Of a DNA stretch of 64,000 nucleotides, positions 9,881 through 19,484 are shown piece after piece. Both the position numbers and the translations under genes were made by a program. Location of the stretch: the NCBI RefSeq assembly GCF_018446385.1, contig NC_056001.1, forward strand, positions 11,154,672 to 11,218,671, given 5' to 3'. The notes under the pieces were generated by a model. The model worked only from the letters and a program-made list of their open reading frames with translations, did no database searches and was not told where the DNA came from. The stretch is from Zingiber officinale (Eukaryota > Streptophyta > Magnoliopsida > Zingiberales > Zingiberaceae). Within the stretch, counting starts at the first letter, position 1; each line of letters starts with the position of its first letter.

Positions 9881-11323
9881 TTAAACTAGCAGAGATTTTG
9901 GAATCCAATAAAGGTTCCTTCCTACAGGGTTGGTCAAAAACTTAGGGGGTACATGATTTTTGGGCACTTTTCTAAGTTGACCCTGGTGTTTTCTAATGTA
10001 CCAATTTAATTTTTCATAAATTCTTAATTTTGATTTAGGAAATTTATTTAAGCATGCATCATGATATTTCAATTTCTCAATTTTTAATTTTAATTTATCA
10101 TTTTCTGATTTTATGCTATCGTACATTTCAAGTGGACATGCTCTTGCTAATTTCATTTTCAATTCTTTATTTTCTTTTTCTAAATCGAATAAGTCTTTAG
10201 AAAGCGATTTAATAAAGCGAAAAGACTGAGTCGGGGTTAGATTTCGTACTTGACTTACATGACTCGGTGACGCTCCCCCTTCACTGCTGCTTTCTTCTTC
10301 TGATGTTCCTCCCCATTCATCAATACTCATCTCTGAGCTAGACGTTTCTTCTAACTGATTGTTGGCCATCAGTGCTATTCCCGAGAATTCTTCTGATTCA
10401 GAGGACGACAAATCATCCCACGTGGCCTTTAGATTGTGTATGGTTCGAGCTGGATTCTTGCTCCTTTCCTTATCCTTCTGTTTGCTCCTCAATTTTGGGC
10501 AGTCCTCATTGATGTGCCCTTCTTCGTTGCAGTTGTAGCAACGAATCATCCTTTTCTTTCGTTGATGCCTCTGCGATCTAAACTTATTAGTATTAAAAAA
10601 TTTATTGAAGCGTTTTACCAGTAGTGCCGCTTTGGATTCGTCAACCGAGGCTTCTGAGTCAGAACCGTTTATTTTTGCCTTTAAGGTAATGTTCTGACTG
10701 GTCTTCTCCACTCCATTGGGCTCTACAACTCGAGATTCGTGAAGTTCAAAAGTAGAAAACAATTGTTCTAAAGTACTTACCTCGAAGTCCTTAGAGATGT
10801 AGTACGCATCTACTAAGGAGGCCCAATCGGAAGTTCTCGGAAAAGCGTTGAGCGCGTACCGGATCGAGTCCCGGTTCGTTACTTCTTCTCCAAGGTTGTT
10901 GAGTTGAGTTATCAGCTCTTTGATCCTCGCTTGGAGTTACGCTACCTTCTCACCTTGGTTCATCCGGAGGTTCGTCAACTGGGTCCGGAGGATGTCGCGC
11001 CTCGCTAGTTTTGCGTCGGAGGTACCTTTGTGAAGCTCCAGGAATTTTTTCCAGAGATCTTTCGCGGAGTCGTAGCTTCCGATCCGATTTACCTCCTGAG
11101 GCGGTAGAACGCTGAGTAGGTGGAACTCAGCCTTCCCGTTGGCGACGAAATCTGCTTGTTCCTTTTTCGTCTAGGTGTTTTCCTCCTTATCTTTCGAAAC
11201 TGCATAGCCATATTTCATTATTAAAAGAATGTCAAATTCAGTTTTAAAAAATACCTCCATTTTGCGCTTCCATGTGGCGAAGTCTCCGTCAAACTTCGGG
11301 GGATGGATGTTCGCTCCGGCCAT
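9881..11323 (-). pseudogene. Gag protein (UBN2-type plus CCHC zinc knuckle) with two stops
   Basis: Minus-strand gag of the TR-GAG element. It starts MAGANIHPPKFDGDFATWKR at ATG 11,323 and carries the Copia-type gag fold (KAEFHLLSVLPPQE, YDSAKDLWKKFLELH, LRTQLTNLRM). The last 293 codons (from 10,762) are open and contain one zinc knuckle CYNCNEEGHINEDC (C-X2-C-X4-H-X4-C), then an acidic Ser/Glu stretch and a coiled-coil-like C-terminus. Two in-frame stops break the N-terminal half: a TAG near 11,172 where the motif expects Trp, and a TAA near 10,937 where Gln is expected. Both are single C-to-T type transitions. Gag packages the RNA; here it could serve only if supplied by another copy. Confidence 0.85.
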
Positions 11324-11374
11324 CGTCTTGATCGTAGTGCTTCAGTTGGCGGTTAGTCCTTCTGAGACGATCAG

Positions 11375-11386
11375 GCTTTGATACCA
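11375..11386 (-). promoter_or_regulatory. Primer binding site of the TR-GAG element
   Basis: The minus strand reads TGGTATCAAAGC, one base off the usual initiator tRNA-Met site TGGTATCAGAGC, two bases from the 5' LTR. Confidence 0.8.
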
Positions 11387-11388
11387 AT

Positions 11389-12266
11389 TGTAGGTGCAGC
11401 GGAGGCCGACAAGAGGGGGATGAATTGCTGTAAACAAAAATAAAACTACCCTCCTCGTTCTTTCAACTCAATTAATGCAATAGTAAATAAAATAAAGGCA
11501 GAAATAAAAGCAGAAACCGAATTTAACCTTGTTACAACCAAGAGGGTTGTTAATCCAGGGCAGTAAGAAAGCACACTAAGAAAATTCTTCTTTGCTGAAG
11601 GCGAAGAAGCATTTTACACTCTAATGGCTCAGAACTACTGTTAGGAAATGCTTACAGAGTTGAATGTGGAAGTTATGTTTAATTCCTAGCTCCAGGGGCC
11701 TTTAAATAGCCTCTGGAAATTCTATCCTGAGGGTCCAAGGCGCCTCCAGCTCGGTGAGTGGATAGAATTCTATCCGGTGCTCAAACGATCATTCTGACCT
11801 GGCTCAAGGCGCCTTCAACAAGCAATGAAGGCGCCTTCAACATTTGAAGGCGCCTTCAATGCATGTTCAAGGCGCCTTCAAGTTCCTGCTACAGTAATTT
11901 CCAGCTTGTTTTTTCTTCGTTTTGACTTCCGAAGCTCTGTTCTTTTGGGTGATTATGGCCAACCGGAATAGGGTTCACCCGAACCCAATTCCCGGCCTTC
12001 TCCTCGAGCAGCCTTCCGTCCTGGCTTAATGTCCCTCGAACGCCGCACACATTCTTCACGCCCACCGGAGTACTCTTCTGCAGCTCTCTCGTCCTTCGGA
12101 CGCACCAAACCCGTCGCCTCCCTTCTCGTGTCGTCCTTCTCGCTAGCTGCGTCTTCCGCTCGACTTCCTGCTCTCCTAAGATCCTGCACACTCAGACACA
12201 GGGATCAAATACAGCAGGATCTAACCAACTTAGTTGATCACATCAAAACTACCACGGGGTCTAACA
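11389..12266 (-). repeat. 5' LTR of the TR-GAG element
   Basis: 878-bp LTR pairing with 8,174-9,072. It differs by scattered substitutions and one block missing at about 11,735 (one of the GGCGCC-type repeat units). Another perfect TTGAAGGCGCCTTCAA occurs near 11,850. Confidence 0.9.
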
Positions 12267-12326
12267 CTATCTAACCTTTTTAAATCATAGTTAATAAGAA
12301 TCTTAGAACCGGGATATTACCGTCTT

Positions 12327-13326
12327 TTTTTTATATATATATTAATTCACATATCAATATATATATAAAATAATATAAATTAATTATATTACATTGAAAT
12401 TTTACACGTGTGATTAAACTCATACGTAAAGGAGTTTTTTTATTCATATTTTTAATCTGAATATCCTTGTTGGAAAAGGGGTGGAATTGATGGGTGGAAT
12501 TGATGTGGTTGAGAGGAGTGATCATAAATAGAATTGGTTTGATTATTGAGATAAAAAAAATTTTGGTCCTATTAATTAGATAATGTAATATCAAAATTTA
12601 TATCTGATTCTATATTTAGCGGTTCTTATATATTAGATATCCAATGAATTATCATTTATTTAAATATCCGACCATATATCCAATAAAATATAAAATATAA
12701 ATAAATAAAATAAAATAAAATATTTTAAAATAATAATAAACATTACTCATTATACGTTGTAGCAGTTAATCGACGATAATTGATATAACGTGTAGCAGCT
12801 TATCGATAGTAATGTGTAGTAATTTATCGATAGTAGTTGCTATAAGTAAAATTGATCACAGATCAAGTTATTAAGATAAAAATTATTCGATAATGTAATA
12901 CCAGAATTCTATATCTAATCTTATATCCTATAATTTTTTTTATTTAATTTAGATGGATATAAATGAATTGGTTGGTTTGATGGGTTGAGTACTCATCCTA
13001 ATTGAGATTGGGAAAAAAACACGAGTAACGAGGTGTTCTGTTAACGTTGGAATAAAAGGAAGAATGGAGTCAATTAGCTGCTAGAGAGAGAAAAAGAGAA
13101 AGCAGTAGAGAATGATGGCTTTGTAACAAATAAAATAATAAAATGTAGGAATTTGTTGTTCCTGACTTCCTGAGTTCCTGTAGATTGCTGGAAAAAGAGG
13201 AAGGATGTTGTCTGAGTGGAAGAAGGGATTGACACGTGTTCTTCAAAAATCAACAATAAGAAGTCGACGGAGCAAATAAAAGAGGAAAGCTGCCGATGGA
13301 TAGGGAAAAGGGTAAAAGAAGAATAC
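12327..13326. other. AT-rich stretch without a recognisable gene
   Basis: AT-rich DNA with a few partial short repeats (GTAGCAG-TTATCGATAGTAAT words at 12,760-12,840). No domain or RNA gene was recognised. Confidence 0.5.
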
Positions 13327-13633
13327 GGTAATTTATTAAATGACGTATTTAGATTTATAAATTGATAAAAAATTATATTATATTTAGATATTTATCCAAT
13401 AGCGTATATAATTTTTTATTTTTTTATTTTACCTTTCAATCATTTATCTATTTTTTTTTTCTCTTTTTTAATGTATAATTTTTATCTTTTCCTCTTTACA
13501 ATACACGTATCATCTTTTCTCTATTCTCCCATCTTTTCTTTTCTCTATCTTGAGAAGATATACATACATACAAAACATAATATAGAACTGATATGATTTC
13601 ATATTAAGTCCACGAGATTAGAGTTTAATGTAC

Positions 13634-13897
13634 TTCTTTCGATAATATTTTAACATCTTCGGAGAAGTCGAAATATGCAATAGACGACATCGTTACCTGA
13701 AATGAGTCAAATCCTAGGTCCATCAGTAGATTTTGGTTAAAACTCACTAATGAACTTAGAGCTCTCGCGAGGTGTTAAATCCGATCGGATTGGACTCATT
13801 TCAGGTCCTATAGATTTCTAAGGTTGCAAGGAGTCCAACGGTATTGTCCATTGCATATTTCGACTTTTCTGAAGATGTTAAAATATGGTCAAAAGAA
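13634..13897. repeat. Foldback MITE-like unit A
   Basis: Self-complementary unit. The start TCTTTCGATAATATTTTAAC pairs with the end GTTAAAATATGGTCAAAAGA, and the pairing continues inwards for about 48 bases. Related units occur at 14,764 and 15,717, plus half a unit at 16,739-16,843. Confidence 0.65.
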
Positions 13898-14155
13898 TCA
13901 GCTAAAACAACCTAATGTGAGTCTGATATAAACCATGAGCCTGATATAGTTTATATCAAGCTCACGTTGGGCCTTATTTATCTCATGATGGAGGTTGTCT
14001 TTCAGATAATTTTTGCTTTCTTTTGAGTTTGGTTGAGATTGTTATATCATAGTTTATCAACTTTAATCGATATAATATAATAGAGGTTTAATGGGGAGCA
14101 ACAAAACATACAAGAGAGTTGAAAGGACAAGAAACAAAATCAGAGCACGCTCACT

Positions 14156-14521
14156 GTGCCCTTCTACAAATTGTTCTCCTTCGCAAACTCCACAAATTAT
14201 GTCTTGATGTTGTTGGATTCACTTGTTGCCACAGGGAATGGAGTTTTTCTACCACTTATGATGGTGCTCTTCGAAAATTTGATCCAGTCCTTTAGAGGAG
14301 CTTCAAACGGACATGATGTGCTTCGTCAAGTCTCCAAGATATGTGCATTACAATCACCTTTTTAGCATTCTATTCCACGATTGGTTCCTCAAAAATACTT
14401 AATAGTTAAATAATGAAGTTTGTTGGAAAAAGAAAGTTTGATAGCCATGGATCTGATTGCATACAGGTAGTACTGGAATTTTTCTACCTAGCAATTAGAG
14501 CAGACATTGCATCTTTTCTTG
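14156..14521 (+). pseudogene. Captured ABCB (MDR/P-glycoprotein) transporter fragment, left arm
   Basis: Exon 1 piece (14,156-14,338, 61 codons) reads [20 protein letters not shown], then [20 protein letters not shown] and DVLRQVSK. This is the N-terminal start of transmembrane domain 1 of plant ABCB transporters (family pattern [26 protein letters not shown]). Exon 2 (14,467-14,521) reads VVLEFFYLAIRADIASFL, matching the next part of ABCB, with a good donor GTAAG after it and acceptor ACAG before it. The intron between them is still present, so genomic DNA rather than mRNA was captured. No other ABCB exons are present, so no transporter can be made. The exon 1 donor is mutated (AAG/ATATGT). 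Confidence 0.8.
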
Positions 14522-14763
14522 GTAAGAACATTTACTTGACTCACCATTAAACCTTTGTTACATCATATCCACTAAAGTTAATAAAATATGGTATAACAAT
14601 CTCAACCAAACTCAAAAGAAAACAAGAATTATTAAAAGACAATCTCCACCATGAGATAAATTAAGTCTGACGTTGGCCTAATTGGGCCTGATATGGAACC
14701 ATATCAGGCTCAACGTGTCTCTGATATTAACCATATCAGGTACACGTTCGGTTGTTTTACCTT

Positions 14764-15050
14764 ATTTTTTCTATAACATTTTAACACCTCCGGACAAGTT
14801 AAAATATGCAATGGACGACACCATTCAATTCCTTGCAATCTCAGAAATCCACATGACTTGAAATGGGTGCAATTTAATTAAGGTCTCTAGGTCCATTAGT
14901 GAGTTTTAACCGAAATTCACTGATAGACCTAAAGGCCTCAGATTGCACCCATTTCAGTTCCTATTCATTTATGAGGTTTCAATGAGTTCAAATATGATAT
15001 CCATTATTTATTCGGATCCTCGGAGTTGTTATAATATAATAAGAAAGAAT
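14764..15050. repeat. Foldback MITE-like unit B
   Basis: Self-complementary unit with TTTTTCTATAACATTTTAAC at one end and GTTGTTATAATATAATAAG at the other. An inner inverted pair (GAAATGGGTGCAAT and ATTGCACCCATTTC) shows the hairpin clearly. Confidence 0.65.
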
Positions 15051-15716
15051 CTATAAAATTTTCACGTTGGACCTTAAACATGTATCAAAAGTTAGTTCTT
15101 TTCCCCTATCAAATCTCGACAACTAGTCAATGCTTATTGAGTAGGGTTGTACATCAATTATAGTCTTCTTGTTCATCTTTCAATAACATATTTATTATTA
15201 CTCTAACCAGGGATGAAAGTGAACAGATCAATTCTGCTACACAATTTTTTAGCAACACAGCTAAAGTAGCATTTGCTAAATTAGCCTCTCTGTAAAGTAA
15301 TTAGCATAAAGTAGTTTCGAATTATCTTGACTGCACTTTATATGTCATCTGAACTATTTGTTCTAATAGATATTGTTAAAGAAGTAAGACTTGTGTAAAA
15401 AGAATAGCAAAAAAAAATAGGAAATTGATATGACTACATGATGACTTTGAGAAGATATAGAGATAGAACAATGTAATGCTACCAACCCAACAGATGAAAG
15501 GAAAGAAAATGGATTTGATGTTATTGAATTCTTCTTTAGACCGACATCTTTAGTTCATTTTAGACTATTTTTTTGGCTACCCAAAGTTAGCAAACATAAG
15601 TGAGGAGCATAAGGTGTTGATCCTCTTTCACTGACGAACTTTGAGCAAGAATCATAACACAGTAAGCATGCACCAACAAGGATAATAATCACAACACAAT
15701 AATCATGGAGATTTTT

Positions 15717-15992
15717 CCTTATTATATTATAACACCTCTGAGAAGTTGAAATAAATTATGGATAATATATTTGAACTCCTTAAAAGCTCATAAATCCATA
15801 GGAACTGAAAATTGATGCAATTTGAGGTCTCTAGGTCCATCAGTGGATTTCGGTCAAAATCTACTTATGAACCTAGAGATCTCAGATTGCACTCATTTCA
15901 AGTCCTGTGAATTTTTGAGGTTGCAAGGAATCGAATGGTGTCGTCTATTGCATATTTTGACTTGTCTGGAGGTGCTAAAATGTTATAGAAAA
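15717..15992. repeat. Foldback MITE-like unit C
   Basis: Inverted partner of unit B in the other arm of the palindrome. Ends TATTATAACACCTCTGAGAAG and GTGCTAAAATGTTATAGAAA. It again has an internal hairpin around GGTCTCTAGGTCCATCAGTG. Confidence 0.65.
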
Positions 15993-16195
15993 AATCAACT
16001 AAAATAACCCAACGTGGGCCTGATATGGTTTCATATCAAGCCCACATTGGACTTGATTTATCTCATGGTGGAGATTGTCTTTTAATAATTCTTGTTTTCT
16101 TTTGAGTTTGGTTGGGATTGTTATACTATATTTTGTCAACTTTAGTGGATATGATGTAACAGAGGTTTAATGGAGAGTAAAGTAAATATTCGTTC

Positions 16196-16561
16196 AAAGA
16201 AAAGATGTAATGCCTGCTCCAATTTCTAGGTAGAAAAATTCTATTACTACTTGTATACAATCAAATCCATGGCTATCAAACATTCTTTTTCCAACAAACT
16301 TCATTATTTAACTATTAAGTATTTTTGAGTAATCAATCGTGGAATAGAATGCTAAAAATGTGATTGTAATGCACATATATTGGAGACTCGATGAAGCACA
16401 TCATGTCCGTTTGAAGCTCTTCCAAAGGACTAGATCAAATTTCTGAAGAGCACCATCATAAGCGGTAGAGAAACTTCATTCCATGCGGCACCAAGTGAAC
16501 CGAACAGCATCAAGACGTAATTTGTGAAGTCTGCGAAGGAGAACAATTTGTAGAAGGGCAC
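16196..16561 (-). pseudogene. Captured ABCB transporter fragment, right arm (inverted)
   Basis: Inverted copy of the left-arm fragment. Minus-strand exon 1 (16,561-16,379) reads [20 protein letters not shown] and then [13 protein letters not shown] followed by a stop (TAG where the left arm has CAG, Gln). Exon 2 (16,250-16,196) reads VVIEFFYLEIGAGITSFL, and its acceptor AG has become AA. At several positions this arm keeps residues closer to ABCB proteins (FAD, GSLG, GAGI) than the left arm does, so the arms have diverged independently. It is non-coding as protein but strongly complementary to the left arm. Confidence 0.8.
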
Positions 16562-16738
16562 GGTGAGCATGCTTTGATTTTATTTCTTGTCCTTCCAACT
16601 CTCTCGAATGGTTTGTTGCTCCCCATTAAACGAGTTGACAAAATATGATATAACAATTTCAATCAAATTCAAAAGAAAACAAAATTATTTAAAAGATAAT
16701 CTCCACCATGAGATAAATCAGGCCCAACGTGGTCCATT

Positions 16739-16843
16739 TCTGGTCCTATAAATTTCTGAGGCTGCAAGGAGTCCAATGATGTCGTCCATTGCATATCTCG
16801 ACTTCTCTGAAGGTGTTAAAACATTATCGAAAGAAACACATTA
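16739..16843. repeat. Half of a foldback MITE-like unit
   Basis: Matches the right half of unit A in inverted position. The other half is missing, so the right arm of the palindrome has a deletion here. Confidence 0.55.
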
Positions 16844-17150
16844 AACTCTAATCTCGTGTGCCTAATATGGAATCATATTAGACACATATTATGCTTTCCA
16901 TGCATGCATATCTCCTAAAGAGAGAGGAAAGAGAAGATGAGAGGAAAGAGAAGAGAAGATACGTGCATTGTAGAGAGGGAAGAGAAAAAAAAATTGCATG
17001 CATAAAAAAGATAAAAAAAAAATAGACAAATTATTGAGGGGTAAAATAGAAAGAATAAAAAATTGATTATGCTATTTGGTAAATATTAAATTATAGTACG
17101 TTTTTTTTTTTATCAATTTATAAATCTAAATACGTCTTTAGATAAATTAC

Positions 17151-17420
17151 GAAGAATAAAAAGAAATGAAAGATAGAGATAGACATGATAGAGATAGACA
17201 AACAAAGGAAAGGAGATATTGTGGAGAATAATATTTTGTATGATTAGTGGATTTATAAAGTTAATTAAAAAAATAAATATAATCATAGTGTTAAATATAA
17301 TAAGTTTAGAAATAATATTCATATCAACGTTGATTATGATGCCTGATAAATTTTAATTTATTAAAATCAATAAGAGATTATTAACCATTATTAATTATTT
17401 TATTTCCTGTGATTAACACC
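17151..17420. repeat. Old LTR-like repeat fragment
   Basis: Resembles 1,505-1,860 (shared AGAATAAT-TTTTG, TTGATTATGATG and AAATCAATA-AGATTATTA words). Its other part probably lies left of the palindromic element, which would have inserted into it. No gene. Confidence 0.35.
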
Positions 17421-17451
17421 AACATTCCCATTTTGATTCTATTGAGTAGCC

Positions 17452-18284
17452 ATGGATGTCAAGATCCGCGAGTTCGTTGACTCCGTCTGTTCCTTCTTCA
17501 CCGGCGGCCATCTCATTCCATGGTGAGACCGCAAGATTATCGCTGTACGCATTCCTTTGCCTGGCCAAAACTCTGGCCATTCCGAATTTTTCCTGTATGT
17601 TTCTTTTCTCCTTATTTTTTTCCCTCGCCGCATTGATCGGAACAATTAGCACATCGATTCCAGCCCAGAGCTGTTATCGTGGGGAATTAATTTCATATCC
17701 CTGATACTACGACTTCTTGATATTCCTGCCCAGGGTTACGAGAGTGAGGTCACATTTTGTCTTAGATAAAACTATAAATAAATCGAAAGTTGATGGACAA
17801 ATTTAATATTTAACTTAGTAAAAGTTTATATTTTTATGTTCATTTAATATACATAAAATTAATTAAATAAATAAATTAAATAACTCGTTAAACTAAATAA
17901 ATAAAAATGTAATACCCTACCATATTAGCAACTCTTATCAATATACTAAAACATAAAAAAATTTATTAAAATGAGCATACAATTCAAACAAGTAAAAAAT
18001 TCAGGTAATTAAATAAATTTGAATGGAAAGCTCTATGACACCTAAATAAATCAAACCCAAATTCATAAAAAATAAATCAAATTAATCTTGAATAATTTTT
18101 CAATGACTTTTCATTTTTGTTTTTTTACAAGGCGTTGGAAGAACAAATTGCTAAAGGTAAAATTTCAGCTGAATCTTGAATTTATATGTTTTGTTCTGTT
18201 CCTAAACTTGACATAGAAGGCTTCATTCTTCCAACAGACGGCGTGATTGGCATAGAGCTTCTGTCGAGTGGTATGCTGCAGTGA
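17452..18284 (+). pseudogene. FIS1: Mitochondrial fission protein FIS1 pseudogene, copy 1
   Basis: FIS1 is a small tail-anchored TPR protein of the mitochondrial and peroxisomal outer membrane, part of the fission machinery. The first exon start is clear: MDVKIREFVDSVCSFFTGG then HLIPW (17,452-17,526), the plant FIS1 N-terminus. Here TGG is followed by TGA where the family has Cys (PWCD), and the next codons still echo DR.IIA. Two further pieces remain: 18,132-18,156 (ALEEQIAK) and, across an intron with GTAAAA and CAACAG borders, 18,238-18,284 (DGVIGI then divergent), corresponding to the end of the TPR region and the start of the tail anchor. The exons coding the TPR core and most of the anchor are missing. 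A stop, a deletion and a lost anchor make it dead. Confidence 0.7.
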
Positions 18285-18544
18285 TGGCACTTAAGAGATG
18301 AATTGGATCGTGATTCCTTACCGGTTGCATCGTCGTGAAAGCGATGCTGTGTCGCCTTTCTTATAATTCGTTGAATTCGTAGCTTCTATATATTCAGTGC
18401 CTCTGTAAACTGAAGGTATTGAAATTTGCTCTTTAATACAATTTGGCCGACCTGCATTCCTACGTACATTTTTAAGACCAGCCTGACCCCGGTTTTCTCC
18501 TGTTGAACCGGTCCATGCTATGACTTGTCGAAAAACACTATTCA

Positions 18545-19105
18545 TTAATAGCAATCCTGGCAACGCACCAATCCGTTGTCGTTGCACTCCACGCATCGCC
18601 GCGCGCGGCCCTCCTCCTCCACGAACACCTTCCGGCTGCCCCAGCAGACGGAGCAGGGCACGAACCGCACCCCACCGCAGGTGCCGCAGACGCTGAAACC
18701 CGAATCCCGGCGCCGCGCCACCCCCTCGAGAGCACTCCCAAGCTCCCCGGCCTCGTGCATCGCATAGATCTCCGCCGCGCCCCCGAGGCACCGACCGCCG
18801 ATGAAGACCTGGGGTAGCGCCAAGGGCCGGATGCCCTCCGTCGCCACCTGCAGCTCGCGGCGGAAGCCGGCATCCATGGAGACGTCGCGCTCGTCGACGG
18901 CCACGCGGATGCCGTCGAGGATGGAGCGGACGGCGCGGCAATCCTCGAAGGTGCGGCGGATGGCACGGAGGGAGGTGGTGTAGAGGACGACGACGTCGGG
19001 TTGGGGACGTTTGTAGGGATCGCCGGAGGCGCAAAGGCGCCGGGAATTCAAGGCGGTGCCGTGATGATGGTGGTAGGGGATGGGGAAGAGGATATTGGAT
19101 GCCAT
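18545..19105 (-). CDS. Glutaredoxin domain-containing cysteine-rich protein (GRXCR1-like), copy 1
   Basis: Intact single-exon gene of 186 aa, very GC-rich, on the minus strand. Residues 37-128 are a glutaredoxin-like fold (VVVLYTTSLRAIRRTFEDC, VAVDERDVSMDAGFRREL, LPQVFIGGRCLGGAAEI with the cis-Pro before VFIGG). The usual CxxC redox pair is absent: Thr-Ser-Leu stands where the active site would be, as in this plant family. Residues 140-185 hold four C-X2-C pairs (140/143, 151/154, 171/174, 182/185), a likely zinc-binding tail. The role is not established; family members are thought to be scaffold or redox-sensing proteins. The start at MASNILFP is chosen over the ATG 57 bases upstream (19,162) because that one lies only about 17 bases from the TATA box, probably before the transcription start. 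It is divergent to the Ca2+-ATPase exon. Confidence 0.88.
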   Translation of the reverse strand: MASNILFPIPYHHHHGTALNSRRLCASGDPYKRPQPDVVVLYTTSLRAIRRTFEDCRAVRSILDGIRVAVDERDVSMDAGFRRELQVATEGIRPLALPQVFIGGRCLGGAAEIYAMHEAGELGSALEGVARRRDSGFSVCGTCGGVRFVPCSVCWGSRKVFVEEEGRARRCVECNDNGLVRCQDCY

Positions 19106-19178
19106 AATACTAATTGATTGAATGGCAGAGAAGTGGGCTTTGATCGTTAAATTGAGCTCCATTACTTGTGCCTCGTTG

Positions 19179-19188
19179 TATATATATA
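19179..19188 (-). promoter_or_regulatory. TATA box of the GRXCR-like gene, copy 1
   Basis: The minus strand reads TATATATATA, 74-83 bases upstream of the chosen ATG at 19,105. Transcription would start near 19,150, giving a short leader of about 45 bases. Confidence 0.6.
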
Positions 19189-19484
19189 CATTGGTTGGAC
19201 CATTGCTGCTGCTAGCTTTGCTTTGTTGTGGTGTAGGTTTTCATTGCGCGATCACTAAAGTTTCGGGGGCTTTTCTGTTTGATTATTTTGACATGTTAGT
19301 TGTGCAAGCTTTAAAATAGGATGGGCATCTATAATTCAAAGTAGGAGACATGGTAGAAAATAATTTTAAAATTACGTAACGTGATACGGTGAATAGGAAG
19401 AAGGGATCAATAAGTTTATCTAGGCGACAATCAAAGTCCGTATGAGATCAAAAGTTGGCCTAGTAGCATCTCATACTCTTGATC

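Larger units (their letters stand above)
8174..12266 (-). mobile_element. Gag-only LTR retrotransposon (TR-GAG type)
   Basis: A complete 4.1-kb non-autonomous LTR element on the minus strand. It has LTRs at 11,389-12,266 (5') and 8,174-9,072 (3'), both TG...CA; a primer site at 11,375-11,386; a polypurine tract (minus AAAAAGGGGGAGAT, 9,073-9,086); and a 5-bp target duplication CTATC (8,169-8,173 and 12,267-12,271). The 2.3-kb interior holds only a gag gene; no protease, integrase or RT was found. The LTRs are close to identical over long stretches, so insertion was fairly recent and later than the Cassandra it sits in. Confidence 0.9.
7455..12321 (-). mobile_element. Cassandra-type TRIM, split by a nested LTR element
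   Basis: Two related LTRs (7,455-7,768, and 7,914-8,173 continued at 12,272-12,321) flank a tiny 145-bp interior with a tRNA-iMet primer site (TGGTATCAGAGC, minus strand) and a short purine tract by the other LTR. Both LTRs carry 5S rRNA-like sequence, the hallmark of Cassandra TRIMs, which encode no protein and depend on other elements. The whole is bounded by the 5-bp duplication GTCTT (7,450-7,454 and 12,322-12,326). Removing the nested element (8,174-12,266 plus one CTATC copy) restores the second LTR, whose sequence then matches the intact one (GATAGTAC-ATCTAACC). Confidence 0.9.
13327..17150. mobile_element. Large palindromic, Mutator-like element carrying ABCB exons
   Basis: The outer ends are inverted repeats: GGTAATTTATTAAATGACG at 13,327 and, on the minus strand from 17,150, GTAATTTATCTAAAGACG. 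They continue inwards through ACGTATTTAGATTTATAAA. The arms (about 13,327-15,050 and 15,717-17,150) are inverted copies of each other, with a spacer of about 670 bp. A direct repeat GAAGAATA lies just outside each end (13,318-13,325 and 17,151-17,158), extendable to 9 bp with one mismatch, which fits a Mutator target duplication. Each arm holds exons 1-2 of an ABCB gene with the intron. No transposase is present. Known Pack-MULEs capture gene pieces this way; the class assignment here rests only on the ends. Confidence 0.7.

Noticed and set aside
13327..17150. A functional ABCB transporter gene
   Set aside because: Only exons 1-2 are present, in inverted duplicate, with a stop and damaged splice sites.
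18318..19034. Overlapping 238-codon open frame on the same strand as the GRXCR gene, and other long frames there
   Set aside because: Arg/Pro/His-rich shadow frames caused by very high GC at third positions; the glutaredoxin frame has the recognisable domain.
19106..19162. Upstream in-frame ATG adding 19 residues to the GRXCR protein
   Set aside because: It lies about 17 bases from the TATA box, so it is probably not in the mRNA; the extension is not conserved-looking.
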